Source of the DNA: JAWCQZ01 sp038869515 [NCBI: Halobacteria archaeon]
GTDB taxonomy: Archaea > Halobacteriota > Syntropharchaeia > JACQPP01
DNA length: 64,000 bases
Assembly: GCA_038869515.1 (NCBI GenBank)
Contig: JAWCQZ010000004.1
Location: forward strand, 1-64,000
Direction: 5' to 3'
Positions within the stretch are counted from its first letter, which is position 1. Each line of letters starts with the position of its first letter. The position numbers and the translations under genes were made by a program. The notes beneath the pieces were generated by a model. That model searched no databases. It was not told where the DNA came from and saw nothing but the letters and a program-made list of their open reading frames with translations. Below are positions 23,775-31,337 of the stretch, piece by piece.

Positions 23775-25010
23775 CTACTCGACGAGGACGACCCCCACCA
23801 TGGGCCGGGCGAGGCCGAGGTAGTGAGCGGAGCAGTGGTAGTGGTACTCCCCCTTTTCGTTGAAGGTGTACTCGTAGGTCGCACCCTGGGCCAGCCCCCG
23901 GGAGTTCAGGGAGGGCAGGTCATTGTGGGAGGGGTGGGGGTCCGTGTTCACAAAATGCTCCACCGGGTCGTCGTTGACGAAGACCACCTTGGTTCCGGGG
24001 CTCACGCGGATTTTCTCGGGCGAGAAAGCGATACTCTTCATGGAGACCGTGACGCTGCTCCGGCTCCGAAGGTCCCGATAGCCTGCCAGGGAGGACCCGT
24101 TCACGGTGAAGGAGAACTGCCCCGGGTGGCACGACCCGTCGGGCCAGCAGGCCGAGTAGTTCACCACATAAGTTCCGCCGCTGAGGTCTTTCACCGGCGC
24201 GCTCATGCTCAGTTTGTTGGCGCCGACCACAGTGGGTCCCCCGGTGGCGTCGGCCCCGTCCCTGGTCACCGTGATGCTGGACTTGGGGTGCAGGTCGAAG
24301 TCGAAATTGAGGAGGACCCGTGCCGGCGGCTTTGCGTAAACGCCGCCGTGGCCGGGGACGCTGTCCACGAAGTGGGGGGACTTGATCTGGAGGCCAGGGC
24401 CCTTTTCCATCATCGCGCCCTCTTTCTTCTCCATCAGGGCGCCGCTCTCATTTTTCTTTTCCCTCATCGCGCCACTCTCGTTCTTCGTCTCCATCATGGC
24501 CCCCTCTTTCTTTTCCATCCTTGCCTCCCCGACATTGAATACAAACCTGCCCTCGTGGCAGGACCGGTCCGGCCAGCACGCCGTGTAGTTGACGATATAG
24601 GTGCCGTTCCCCGCCGATTTCACGGGCGCGCTCATGCTGAGGCGGTCGGAGGCCACTATCGTTGGCCCTCCGGTGGCATCGCTGCCATCCTTGACCACCT
24701 GAATCTTCGAAATTTCGTGGAGGTTGAAATCGGCGTAGACGACGATTTTCGCCGGGGCCTGGGCCTGAACGCTCCCATGGGCGGGCTCGCTTCGGACGAA
24801 ATGGGGGGCCTTGATCTCGTCCACCTTCATCATCGCCGCGCCCTCCTTTTTCTCCATCGCAGGCGCTTCCTTCTTCATGACCTCTCCTTCCTTCTGCTCC
24901 ATCACTCCCCCGGGAGTGGCTGCCGGGGCCGTGGTCGGGGCCTGGGTGCAGCCAGCCGCGAAAACGCCGGCGGCGACCAGGGCCACGAGCAGGAGCCGGG
25001 CGGGAATCAT
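23775..25010 (-). CDS. Copper-binding lipoprotein: two CopC-like domains, Met-rich linkers and a cupredoxin
   Basis: A 411-residue secreted protein. A lipoprotein signal ends at Cys21 (VFAAGC). Two CopC-like beta-barrels follow (about 69-160 and 212-305), each starting APHFVRSEPAHG or SPHFVDSVPGHG with a His suited to Cu(II), and each with a CWPD.SCH segment. Between and before them are Met/Lys/Glu repeats (EKKEGAMME, about 38-66 and 165-205) that could bind Cu(I). The last about 90 residues are a plastocyanin-like cupredoxin with ligands His (PVEHFVN), Cys and His (HCSAH) and a late Met. This combination suggests extracellular copper capture and delivery or electron transfer. The Cys-to-Met spacing is longer than in plastocyanin. 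Confidence 0.87.
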   Translation of the reverse strand: MIPARLLLVALVAAGVFAAGCTQAPTTAPAATPGGVMEQKEGEVMKKEAPAMEKKEGAAMMKVDEIKAPHFVRSEPAHGSVQAQAPAKIVVYADFNLHEISKIQVVKDGSDATGGPTIVASDRLSMSAPVKSAGNGTYIVNYTACWPDRSCHEGRFVFNVGEARMEKKEGAMMETKNESGAMREKKNESGALMEKKEGAMMEKGPGLQIKSPHFVDSVPGHGGVYAKPPARVLLNFDFDLHPKSSITVTRDGADATGGPTVVGANKLSMSAPVKDLSGGTYVVNYSACWPDGSCHPGQFSFTVNGSSLAGYRDLRSRSSVTVSMKSIAFSPEKIRVSPGTKVVFVNDDPVEHFVNTDPHPSHNDLPSLNSRGLAQGATYEYTFNEKGEYHYHCSAHYLGLARPMVGVVLVE

Positions 25011-25080
25011 CCTCCGCCACTCTTCCGAGGGTGGATAAAGCCGTTTTTCCAGATTTCCCCGGATTGGGTCCAGAACCCGC

Positions 25081-25365
25081 TCATCGGTAGGTCACCCACA
25101 GCAGGACGCCGAACCCTACGGTCTGGAACGCGGTGAGGGCGAAGACCTCGGTCTCGGCCGCCGGGGAATAGAGGGGCATCATCGCGGCGTGGAAAGAGAC
25201 CGCGAGCACGTTGTGGGCCAGGAGGAGGACGGTGAAAAGCGTGAGGCCCGCGGCCACAGCGGCCCGGGTCTTCAGCAGGTTGCGGACGGTCGGATTCAGG
25301 AGGCCCACGAGGAGGAGGATGTTGGCGGCCGAGAGGACGAAGACCAGGTCCATGAGGAAGCTCAT
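25081..25365 (-). CDS. Three-helix membrane protein paired with an ArsR-type regulator
   Basis: A 94-residue protein with three predicted membrane helices (about 5-24, 33-55, 70-92) and His/Met residues at one membrane edge (AHNVLAVSFHAAMMPL). The ATG at 25365 overlaps the stop of the upstream regulator by 4 nt (ATGA), so it is chosen over a longer in-frame start at 25419, and translation is probably coupled. Function unknown. The tight pairing suggests that it modulates the regulator's response or is its main target. It lies about 70 bp upstream of the copper lipoprotein gene. Confidence 0.7.
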   Translation of the reverse strand: MSFLMDLVFVLSAANILLLVGLLNPTVRNLLKTRAAVAAGLTLFTVLLLAHNVLAVSFHAAMMPLYSPAAETEVFALTAFQTVGFGVLLWVTYR

Positions 25366-25721
25366 GGTCCGTGGCTCTCCTCCGGCTCTTTTATCTCGGT
25401 TTTTCCATATTGCTTCCAAATCCCCCGCAGGTAGGGGAGGCCTGCCTCCATGTCGGGGGTCAGGAACCAGAGGGCCCCGTAGGCGTCGGGTTGGGGTGTC
25501 TGGATAAGGCCGCTCTTCTGGAGGACCTTGAGGTGGTGCTGGACCGCCTTGTAGTCCACCCCGAGGGCCTCGGCGAGCTGGTTGGTGTTCTGAGGCCTCT
25601 CGGCCAGCAAGAAGACGATGCGCGCCCGCATCTCTGCCCCCCGGGTCCCCGCGAAGAGATAGACCAGCAGTTGCTTCAGGCGGGGCGGAAGAGGAGCGGG
25701 CCCGGGCCGGGAATCGCCCAT
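25362..25721 (-). CDS. ArsR-like winged-helix transcription regulator
   Basis: A 119-residue protein with a winged helix-turn-helix: MRARIVFLLAERPQNTNQLA, then ALGVDYKAVQHHLKVLQKSG (recognition helix) and a wing leading to a short C-terminal region (YGALWFLTPDMEAG). No cysteine metal-sensing motif is visible, so what it senses is unclear. It is the first gene of the minus-strand cluster with the 3-TM protein and copper lipoprotein downstream, and divergent from the polytopic protein at 25781, so it likely controls one or both. Confidence 0.82.
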   Translation of the reverse strand: MGDSRPGPAPLPPRLKQLLVYLFAGTRGAEMRARIVFLLAERPQNTNQLAEALGVDYKAVQHHLKVLQKSGLIQTPQPDAYGALWFLTPDMEAGLPYLRGIWKQYGKTEIKEPEESHGP

Positions 25722-25780
25722 CGGCGAACCATCGCGGGACCGCCTATCAAACTTCTTTATTCCGCGGCGGAGCCTGCTTC

Positions 25781-27004
25781 ATGGCCGAACCCGCCCCCCC
25801 GTCGTGGAACCGGGCCCGGCGGGCGGTGTGGACTCTCATCCTCCTGTTCATCCTCCTCTGGGGGGTCGGCAAGTCGTGGGACGAGCGCTACCACATCACC
25901 AACCTCTTCGACACATTCTGGAGCCCGCCCCACCTCTTCATCTACTCCGGCTACCTGCTGGTGGCCCTCCTCTTCCTGCGGCTCCTCTTCTGGATGCGGG
26001 AGACCCACCGCCACCTGGGCCCCGCCCTCCGCGTTCCGATTCTGGCCTTTCCCGTGCCCGCGCCCCTCCTCCTGATGGGGTTCGGCTTCCTCTTCACCGG
26101 GGTCGCGGGCCTCATCGACAGCAAGTACCACGAGGCCCTCGGCCTCCGGGAGACCCACTGGAGCCTCCCCCACGTGATGCTCGGCATGTCGGGCTTCCTC
26201 ACCGTTCTGGGGTTCGCCGCCGCCTTCGTGGCCCTCGCACTCCCGGGGAGGGCGAGGGAAGGCACCGGAGGTGACTTGGCCCTGCGCCGCGAGCACCCCC
26301 TCTCCCGCGGAACCCTCCCCCTCGCGTTCTGGGGCCTCTTCGTGTTCGCGACCGGCGCCGTCCTCGGGCCCGCGTTCGGCGTCGCGGTCCCCCAGATGTA
26401 CCAGGCGGTGCTCGACAACCGCATCCCGGGGGTCGAGGTAGCCATCGGCGACGACCTGCGGTGGTCCCTGGAGACCTCCGTGGCGCGGGGGTTCACGCGG
26501 GCCCATCCCGTGGTCTTCCCTGCGGTCGCCTTCATCGCCGCGGCGCTGCTCGCGTCCCTCCGGCATCTGACGCCAGGGCGCTGGTCGGGCGCGGCCTGGG
26601 CGACCCTCTACACCCTCCTTGCCGTCTGGGACACCGGGGTCGCGGCGGCCGCGTGGAGGCTCTACGACATGCCGGGCCACGCGCCCGCTCACGTCCTGCC
26701 CTTCCCCCTCCTGGGCATGGTGTTGGTGCTGGGGCTCTTGGAGAAGCGGATGGGCCGGTGGGCCTACGCGGTCGCGGGCGTCTTCGGCGGAGCCGTCTGG
26801 AACACGGGGCCGGCCGGCATGCTGTTCGGCGCCCTGGCCGCCCTTGGAGGCCGGGAGGCGGCCCGCGGCCTGCGGAGGGTGGCGACGGGGCCGACGCGCC
26901 GGGAGGTGGCGGCGACCGCATTCCTCTTCGGCGTCGTGGTGCCTGCGGTCCTGGGCGGCATCGACATCGCCCTGCGGACCGGTAAATACTGGTGGCTCGT
27001 GTAG
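25781..27004 (+). CDS. Polytopic membrane protein with a duplicated PmoC/AmoC-like D-x3-H-x12-H site
   Basis: A 407-residue protein with about ten predicted membrane helices and no clear family assignment by eye. Just after the first helix it has Asp34-x3-His38-x12-His51 (WDERYHIT to FWSPPHLFI), the exact spacing of the copper-binding motif in subunit C of copper membrane monooxygenases, including a DTxxxPxH-like end. A second related segment, Asp113-x3-His117-x13-His131 with His126, suggests an internal duplication. His residues also occur in later loops (ARGFTRAHP, MPGHAPAH). No PmoA/PmoB-like gene is visible, so monooxygenase function is unproven. A TATA-like ctttat (25755-25760) is 24 bp before the ATG. 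Divergent from the copper cluster. Confidence 0.65.
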   Translation: MAEPAPPSWNRARRAVWTLILLFILLWGVGKSWDERYHITNLFDTFWSPPHLFIYSGYLLVALLFLRLLFWMRETHRHLGPALRVPILAFPVPAPLLLMGFGFLFTGVAGLIDSKYHEALGLRETHWSLPHVMLGMSGFLTVLGFAAAFVALALPGRAREGTGGDLALRREHPLSRGTLPLAFWGLFVFATGAVLGPAFGVAVPQMYQAVLDNRIPGVEVAIGDDLRWSLETSVARGFTRAHPVVFPAVAFIAAALLASLRHLTPGRWSGAAWATLYTLLAVWDTGVAAAAWRLYDMPGHAPAHVLPFPLLGMVLVLGLLEKRMGRWAYAVAGVFGGAVWNTGPAGMLFGALAALGGREAARGLRRVATGPTRREVAATAFLFGVVVPAVLGGIDIALRTGKYWWLV

Positions 27005-27014
27005 CGAAAACCCG

Positions 27015-27407
27015 CTACCCCATGGTGAAGACTTTCTGGGGCTCGATTTTCAGGAGCACCCGCTTCTCGCCCGGCTGGCGCCACGGGTAGCGGTCCTGGC
27101 CGATGTACTTCTTCGCCATCCGGTCAATGTGGGCGTCGGCCCCGTCGTGGGTGACGTCGATGACCTTTCCCCGCACCCCGGCGTATTGGTAGGGATTCTT
27201 GCTGTCGGCGATGGCGATGTAGACCCTCGGGTCCTTCCGGACATTCCGCGGCTTGGCCCGCCCCTCGGCGGTGTTCACGACGATGTGCTCCCCGTCGTAG
27301 TCCACCCAGACCGGGCTCACCTGGGGGGAACCGTCGGGCATCAGGGTGCCGAGGAAGGCAAAGTTGGTCCCCTGGAAGAGTTTCGCCACCTTCTCGGGGA
27401 GTTTCAT
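27015..27407 (-). CDS. PPOX-class F420/FMN-dependent oxidoreductase
   Basis: A 130-residue split-barrel flavin/deazaflavin reductase fold. FAFLGTLMPDGSPQVSPVWV is the classic N-terminal strand pair of this class, followed by VVNTAEGRAKPRNVRKDPRV (phosphate-binding Arg/Lys) and a C-terminal VLLKIEPQKVFTMG. Archaeal and actinobacterial relatives use F420 to reduce unsaturated compounds; FMN or heme use is possible. It converges with the gene at 25781 and has a divergent promoter towards the SDR gene. Confidence 0.85.
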   Translation of the reverse strand: MKLPEKVAKLFQGTNFAFLGTLMPDGSPQVSPVWVDYDGEHIVVNTAEGRAKPRNVRKDPRVYIAIADSKNPYQYAGVRGKVIDVTHDGADAHIDRMAKKYIGQDRYPWRQPGEKRVLLKIEPQKVFTMG

Positions 27408-27431
27408 GGCCTCTTTTTCTGGGGCGGGCCC

Positions 27432-27468
27432 CTTTTAAACCTTGGCCCCGCGCGCAGGATTTAATCCG
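27432..27468. promoter_or_regulatory. Back-to-back TATA boxes
   Basis: Minus-strand GTTTAAAAG at 27432-27440 serves the PPOX gene (29 bp to its ATG). Plus-strand gatttaatcc at 27459-27468 serves the SDR gene (about 24 bp to ATG 27488). Confidence 0.55.
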
Positions 27469-27487
27469 GACCGCCCCCTCTGTCTCC

Positions 27488-28264
27488 ATGGCCCGAAGGC
27501 GGAGTCCAGTCGGCCGCCGCCTGGCTGGCCGCCGGGTCCTCGTCACCGGGGGCGCCGGGGGCATCGGCTCGGCCATCGTGCGCCTGTTCGCCATCGAGGG
27601 GGCCTCGGTCGCCGTCCACTACCACCGCTCCCGCAAGGGGGCCCGGGGCCTGGTCTCGGAGATCCGGGACTCCGGGGGCCGATTCCTCGCGGTGGGGGGC
27701 GACCTCTCCCGCCCGGCGGAGGCGCGCCGGGTGGTTCGCGAGTCGGCGCGGGGGCTCGACGGCCTCGACGTGGTGGTGGCCAACGCCGGAATCTCTGAGA
27801 AAAGGGAGTGGCGCAAAATCACCCCCGGCTCGTGGGACCGGGTCCTCGACCTGAACCTCCGGGGCTCCTTCCTCTGCGCCCAGGCCGCGGCGCCCCTCCT
27901 CGAGCGGGGCCGAGACCCCTCCCTCATTTTCATCTCCTCCACGTCGGGCCTCCGCCCCTCCACCGGCTGGATTCCCTACAGCGTCTCGAAGGCGGGACTC
28001 CTGATGCTCTCCCGGTGCCTCGCCCTCGCCCTGGCCCCCGAGGTCCGGGTGAACTGCGTCGCCCCCGGCCTCATCGCCGCAGGGATGAACGACCCCCTCG
28101 ATCCGGCGGCGGAGCGCGCCTACGCCTCGGCGGCGCCCCTCGCCCGGGTGGGGCGGGCGGAGGAGGTGGCGGAGGCCGTGGCATTCCTCGCCTCGCGGGA
28201 GTCGCGGTTCGTGACCGGGCAGACGCTGGTGGTGGACGGCGGCCGGGTGATGTCGGGACCATGA
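27488..28264 (+). CDS. Short-chain dehydrogenase/reductase, FabG-like
   Basis: A 258-residue classical SDR: dinucleotide motif GGAGGIGSA (21-29), NAGIS after the fourth strand, catalytic Ser in ISSTSG, Tyr164 and Lys168 in PYSVSKAG, and the C-terminal SRFVTGQTLVVDGGRVMSGP. The Arg/His pattern after the second strand (HYHRSRKGA) favours NADP(H). It probably reduces a 3-oxo- or oxidises a 3-hydroxyacyl intermediate, which would suit the acyl-CoA dehydrogenases in the window, but the substrate is unknown. Its last 27 bp are duplicated just before the next gene. Confidence 0.9.
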   Translation: MARRRSPVGRRLAGRRVLVTGGAGGIGSAIVRLFAIEGASVAVHYHRSRKGARGLVSEIRDSGGRFLAVGGDLSRPAEARRVVRESARGLDGLDVVVANAGISEKREWRKITPGSWDRVLDLNLRGSFLCAQAAAPLLERGRDPSLIFISSTSGLRPSTGWIPYSVSKAGLLMLSRCLALALAPEVRVNCVAPGLIAAGMNDPLDPAAERAYASAAPLARVGRAEEVAEAVAFLASRESRFVTGQTLVVDGGRVMSGP

Positions 28265-28332
28265 CCCTTTCCGTGGGGCGGCAGCCCCTGAGCCCGGCCG
28301 CCGGAGGCGGCCGGGTGATGTCGGGACCATGA
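28238..28332 (+). repeat. 27-bp direct repeat spanning a gene junction, with hairpin
   Basis: Bases 28238-28264 (end of the SDR gene including its stop) recur exactly at 28306-28332, where the same ccATGAg supplies the start codon of the next gene. A perfect 10-bp hairpin (cccggccgcc-gga-ggcggccggg, 28293-28315) overlaps the start of copy 2. The simplest history is an original ATGA overlap later split by a junction duplication. Confidence 0.85.
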
Positions 28333-29336
28333 GGGCCGTCCTCCAGACCGCGTTCGGCGGCCCCGATGTCCTCCAGTCCGGGGAGGCCCCCGATCCCCGG
28401 CCCGGGAAGGGCGAGGTCCTGGTGAGGGTCCGCGCCTGCGCGCTGAACCGACTCGACCTCTGGGTCCGCTCGGGCGCGGTGGCCCGCCCGCCCCTTCCCC
28501 ACATCCTCGGTTCCGACGTGGCGGGCGAGGTCGCGGGGGGTCCGGACAAGGGCCGCAGGGTCGTGGCCTACCCGGGGTTGCCGTGCGGCTCCTGCGCCGC
28601 GTGCTGTTCCGGGTCGGAGAACCGGTGCGAGAGGTTCCGCATCCTCGGCTACCAGGTGAACGGGGGCTACGCCGAGCAGGTCGCCCTCCCGCGGCGCAAC
28701 CTCTTCCCGGCCCCGCCCGGCCTCTCCTGGGAGGAGGCGGCCGCGCTCCCGCTCGTCTTCACCACCGTCCACCACGCGCTGGTGGCGCGGGCCCGCCTCC
28801 GGGCCGGCGAGACCCTCCTGGTCTGGGCGGCGGGCTCCGGCGTCGGCTCGGCGGCGGTCCAACTGGGGAAGCACCTCAAAGCCCGGGTCATCGCGACCGC
28901 GGGGAGCGAGGCGAAACTGAAAAAGGCGGAGCGCCTCGGGGCGGACGAGGCCATCAACCACCGCGAGGCCGACGTCGCCGCCGGGGTGCAGCGGCTGACC
29001 GGCGGCCGGGGGGCCGACGTCGTCCTCGAGCACGTCGGGGCCGAGACCTGGCCTTCGAGCCTCCGCGCCATGGCCCGCGGGGGGCGAATGGTGAGCTTCG
29101 GCGTCACCACCGGCGGGACCGGGAGCGTGGAGATTCGGACCCTCTACCAGCGCCACCTCTCCATCCTCGGGACCTACCTCGGGACCCGGCGGGACCTGGC
29201 GGCGGTCCTGCGGCTCGCGGGGCGGAGGGTGCTGAAGCCGGTCGTGGACTCGACCTTTCCGCTGGAGAGGGCGGCCGAGGCGCACCGGAAAATGGAGCGG
29301 GGCGAGCACTTCGGGAAGATTGTGCTGAAGGTATAG
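28329..29336 (+). CDS. Zinc-type MDR alcohol dehydrogenase/quinone oxidoreductase
   Basis: A 335-residue medium-chain dehydrogenase: GroES-like N-terminal domain (ALNRLDLWVRSG, HILGSDVAG), four-cysteine structural zinc lobe (CGSCAACCSGSENRC, about 82-97), and a Rossmann domain with AAGSGVGSAAVQ (about 177-188). The residues that ligate catalytic zinc in alcohol dehydrogenases are not evident (Arg/Leu replace the first Cys), as in the quinone-oxidoreductase-like subgroup. It lies 64 bp downstream of the SDR gene, which it probably once overlapped, and is likely cotranscribed. Confidence 0.88.
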   Translation: MRAVLQTAFGGPDVLQSGEAPDPRPGKGEVLVRVRACALNRLDLWVRSGAVARPPLPHILGSDVAGEVAGGPDKGRRVVAYPGLPCGSCAACCSGSENRCERFRILGYQVNGGYAEQVALPRRNLFPAPPGLSWEEAAALPLVFTTVHHALVARARLRAGETLLVWAAGSGVGSAAVQLGKHLKARVIATAGSEAKLKKAERLGADEAINHREADVAAGVQRLTGGRGADVVLEHVGAETWPSSLRAMARGGRMVSFGVTTGGTGSVEIRTLYQRHLSILGTYLGTRRDLAAVLRLAGRRVLKPVVDSTFPLERAAEAHRKMERGEHFGKIVLKV

Positions 29337-29423
29337 AGTACTTCTTGAAGGTGGCGATGTATGGAGGAGGCGGACCGGAAAATATGTGCAGTATGAGCGG
29401 GCTATTGGACCCGTGGAGATGGG

Positions 29424-29651
29424 ATGAGACACCCGAAACCGAAAGCGGTGGACCGGCTGGCCCCGGAACTGGTGGCCTCTGCCTTTCCCCGCATGATTCG
29501 CCAGGAGTATGAGGGAAGGCTCTTCGAGGAGCCTGGAAGGTGCCCCAAGTGCGGCTTGGAGAAGTGCTGGAGGGTGGGCATCATCACCCGCGTCTTCTGC
29601 CGGACCATCGAGGCCGCCGGGTTCCGCGACGTAACGGAGATGGAGGCCTAG
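29424..29651 (+). CDS. Short Cys-motif protein, probably a transposase N-terminal remnant
   Basis: A 75-residue reading frame with RCPKCGLEKCWRVGIITRV, FCRTIEAAGFRDV and a short tail. The zinc-finger-like CPKC followed by a strand and FC resembles the N-terminal domain of some archaeal transposases, but the rest of such a protein is absent. It overlaps by a few bases the 3' end of the convergent broken gene at 29648-30393. It sits at the edge of a decayed region, which favours a remnant. Confidence 0.4.
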   Translation: MRHPKPKAVDRLAPELVASAFPRMIRQEYEGRLFEEPGRCPKCGLEKCWRVGIITRVFCRTIEAAGFRDVTEMEA

Positions 29652-30393
29652 GCTGATTCAATGCGGTTCCCCAATCGGAAAGCAAGTGTCATCGCTTCGC
29701 CGGTGGCTGGAACGGAGGGAGTATAAAGTGAACTCAGCGATGCATCAGGTCCGTTGAAGGACACGACCTCTGAAACTCCTTCTGTGGCTCTGTGCGGCGT
29801 CAGGTTGGTGTAGGTCACAGTCGTCGGACGGTGTTGAAGGTCTCGTCGCCGACCGAACGCTCAATCACACCGGCCCGGTAGATGACGCCAAACGGCGATG
29901 ATAGGTTGTTGACGGGCAAGTCCTGGGAGACGTTCCACAACGCTTTCAGGTCCGGGTCGAACCCGGCCACGAAAAAGCCTCCTCCCGCCTCAACATATTG
30001 CGTGATGTTGTCGATTTCTTCCTGGCTGTAGGGCGTCACGGGCGGGGGCACCATGAACACATCTGTGCTGTTCAGTTTATCAAAGGTGATGGTCTCGTTG
30101 AGAACCGTCACGTTGTAGCCCCGCCGCCGGGCCTCCTTCGTAAACCCGGTGCAATCTACGCACTCCGGTCGTTGGCAGGGGGCTCCCGGGACCCCGATCA
30201 GCCCCCCGTGGCCCAAGTCAATGGTCAGGGTGGAGATGATTGGCGGGAGGAGTTCTTCGGGTCCCTGGGGAGGGAGTTTCTCGACAAGGGACTCGATTTC
30301 ATCGGCCAACGCTCTCAACTCCTCCAGGGCGGCCGGGTCCCCGTGGATGGCCTGGAGGGAGACCGCCTCGGCCCGGGCGGCGGCTTGGGACAT
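29648..30393 (-). pseudogene. Frameshifted gene of unknown function (GATase/ThuA-like core)
   Basis: The intact frame 30393-29815 encodes 192 residues with a Rossmann-like segment (RRGYNVTVLNETITFDKLN, then STDVFMVPPPVTPYSQEEID and YVEAGGGFFVAGF). This build resembles the DUF4350/ThuA glutamine-amidotransferase-like fold. It stops at 29815, but the next frame continues without interruption from TVTYTNLTPHRATEGVSEVV to a TAG at 29648, about 56 more sensible codons. One indel near 29818-29825 explains this. The N-terminus (helical, Ala/Glu-rich) may also be truncated, since the start faces the relB promoter. Confidence 0.6.
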
Positions 30394-30396
30394 GAC

Positions 30397-30405
30397 CTTT
30401 ATATC
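30397..30405 (+). promoter_or_regulatory. TATA box of relBE
   Basis: ctttatatc, about 28 bp before the ATG at 30429; it favours that start over ATG 30408. Confidence 0.6.
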
Positions 30406-30428
30406 CCATGCCTCCCCACTTCAAAAAG

Positions 30429-30626
30429 ATGGCCGTCAGCACAGCCGACCTCAAGCAGATGTTCTCCACGGTGCGGCGCATGAAGAACGAAGTGGACAGC
30501 CTCTACGAGGAACTGGAAATCCTCCTCGACCGGGGCCTCTCCGGAAGGGTGCGGGAGGGCCTGGAGCAGGCGAAGCGGCGCGAACTCCACTCCATGGACG
30601 AGTTCCGGCGCGCATTGAAAGAGTAG
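30429..30626 (+). CDS. relB: RelB-like antitoxin
   Basis: A 65-residue, highly charged helical protein (TADLKQMFSTVRRMKNEVDS onward, ending HSMDEFRRALKE). It is too diverged to name from sequence alone, but size, charge and position 6 bp before a RelE-type toxin identify it as the antitoxin. It should wrap the toxin and repress the operon. The start is chosen from the TATA spacing. Confidence 0.75.
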   Translation: MAVSTADLKQMFSTVRRMKNEVDSLYEELEILLDRGLSGRVREGLEQAKRRELHSMDEFRRALKE

Positions 30627-30632
30627 CCCCGC

Positions 30633-30884
30633 GTGGCTTTCACCCCCCTCTTCACGACGCGGTTTCTGCGGGACATCAAGCCCCTCAACCGCCGCTCCCG
30701 CGAGGAGCTGGACCGAGCGGTGGCCAGAATTTTGGAAAACCCGGAGTCTGGGAAGCCCCTCTCCTACCACTTCAAGGGGTGCCGGGCGGAGAGGTTCGGG
30801 AAGTTCCGCGTCGTCTACCGGGTCTCCGTCGACGAGGTCATTTTCCTGGCCTTTGGGCACCGGAAGTCGGTGTATCGACGCTGA
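30633..30884 (+). CDS. relE: RelE/ParE-family toxin
   Basis: An 83-residue toxin with the family pattern FTTRFLRDIKPLNRRSREEL, ARILENPESGKPL, AERFGKFRVVYRV and a final FLAFGHRKSVYRR. In RelE proteins the basic residues and C-terminal Tyr/Arg act in ribosome-dependent mRNA cleavage. GTG start, 6 bp after relB. Appears intact. Confidence 0.9.
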   Translation: MAFTPLFTTRFLRDIKPLNRRSREELDRAVARILENPESGKPLSYHFKGCRAERFGKFRVVYRVSVDEVIFLAFGHRKSVYRR

Positions 30885-30903
30885 CTGTCTTGAACGCTCG
30901 TGC

Positions 30904-30949
30904 GCGGGCCTCAAGGGCTCGCTGCCCGCGGGGCGCGGAGGAGGCCCGC
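30904..30949. repeat. Palindrome downstream of relE
   Basis: Perfect 9-bp arms gcgggcctc and gaggcccgc with a 28-nt spacer that itself is GC-rich. It lies 20 bp past the relE stop and could stabilise or end the mRNA. Confidence 0.5.
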
Positions 30950-31045
30950 AGGTAACACCTCGCACTTCTGAAAACCACCATCAGTCGATGGGGTTACGGG
31001 GTCGCGGAGGGCTTTAAGAGGAGAAGGGCGAAGTAGTACGAGAGC

Positions 31046-31171
31046 ATGAGGCGCACCATCGAGGTCCTCGGCCAGAAGGAGCTGATGCGACAGCTCCGTG
31101 AATCAAAGGCCGCCAAAAAGGCCGGACGGGTGCGGCCCTTCGAAGAGGTCGCCCGCGAGTTGGGGATTTAA
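31046..31171 (+). CDS. Orphan antitoxin-like small protein
   Basis: A 41-residue protein, MRRTIEVLGQKELMRQLRES, then KAAKKAGRVRPFEEVARELG. It matches the C-terminal half of RelB/Phd-type antitoxins, in which a helix leads to an xGRVRPxxEVxxELG ending. A TATA-like gctttaagagg (31008-31018) sits 30 bp before the ATG, so it may be expressed. No toxin gene follows; broken transposase sequence does. It could be a remnant or a solo antitoxin. The stretch 31172-31337 shows nothing recognisable. Confidence 0.5.
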   Translation: MRRTIEVLGQKELMRQLRESKAAKKAGRVRPFEEVARELGI

Positions 31172-31337
31172 AACTCATCCTTGTGGAGGCTGTGCCCCAC
31201 AATAGCCAAAGACCCCCGACCGGCGTCCCGTCGAATCGGTGACGAAGGGAGCGGCCTCCGCCCACCCCTTGAGCCCCCAAGTTTTTCAGGAGGAATCCCC
31301 CGGTGGAAGATGGGGCGGGCTCTTCCGGGTGGTTCCT

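Noticed and set aside
25365-25419. Longer start for the three-helix protein
   Set aside because: The added residues lie inside the regulator gene, add no helix, and the ATGA overlap start is more natural.
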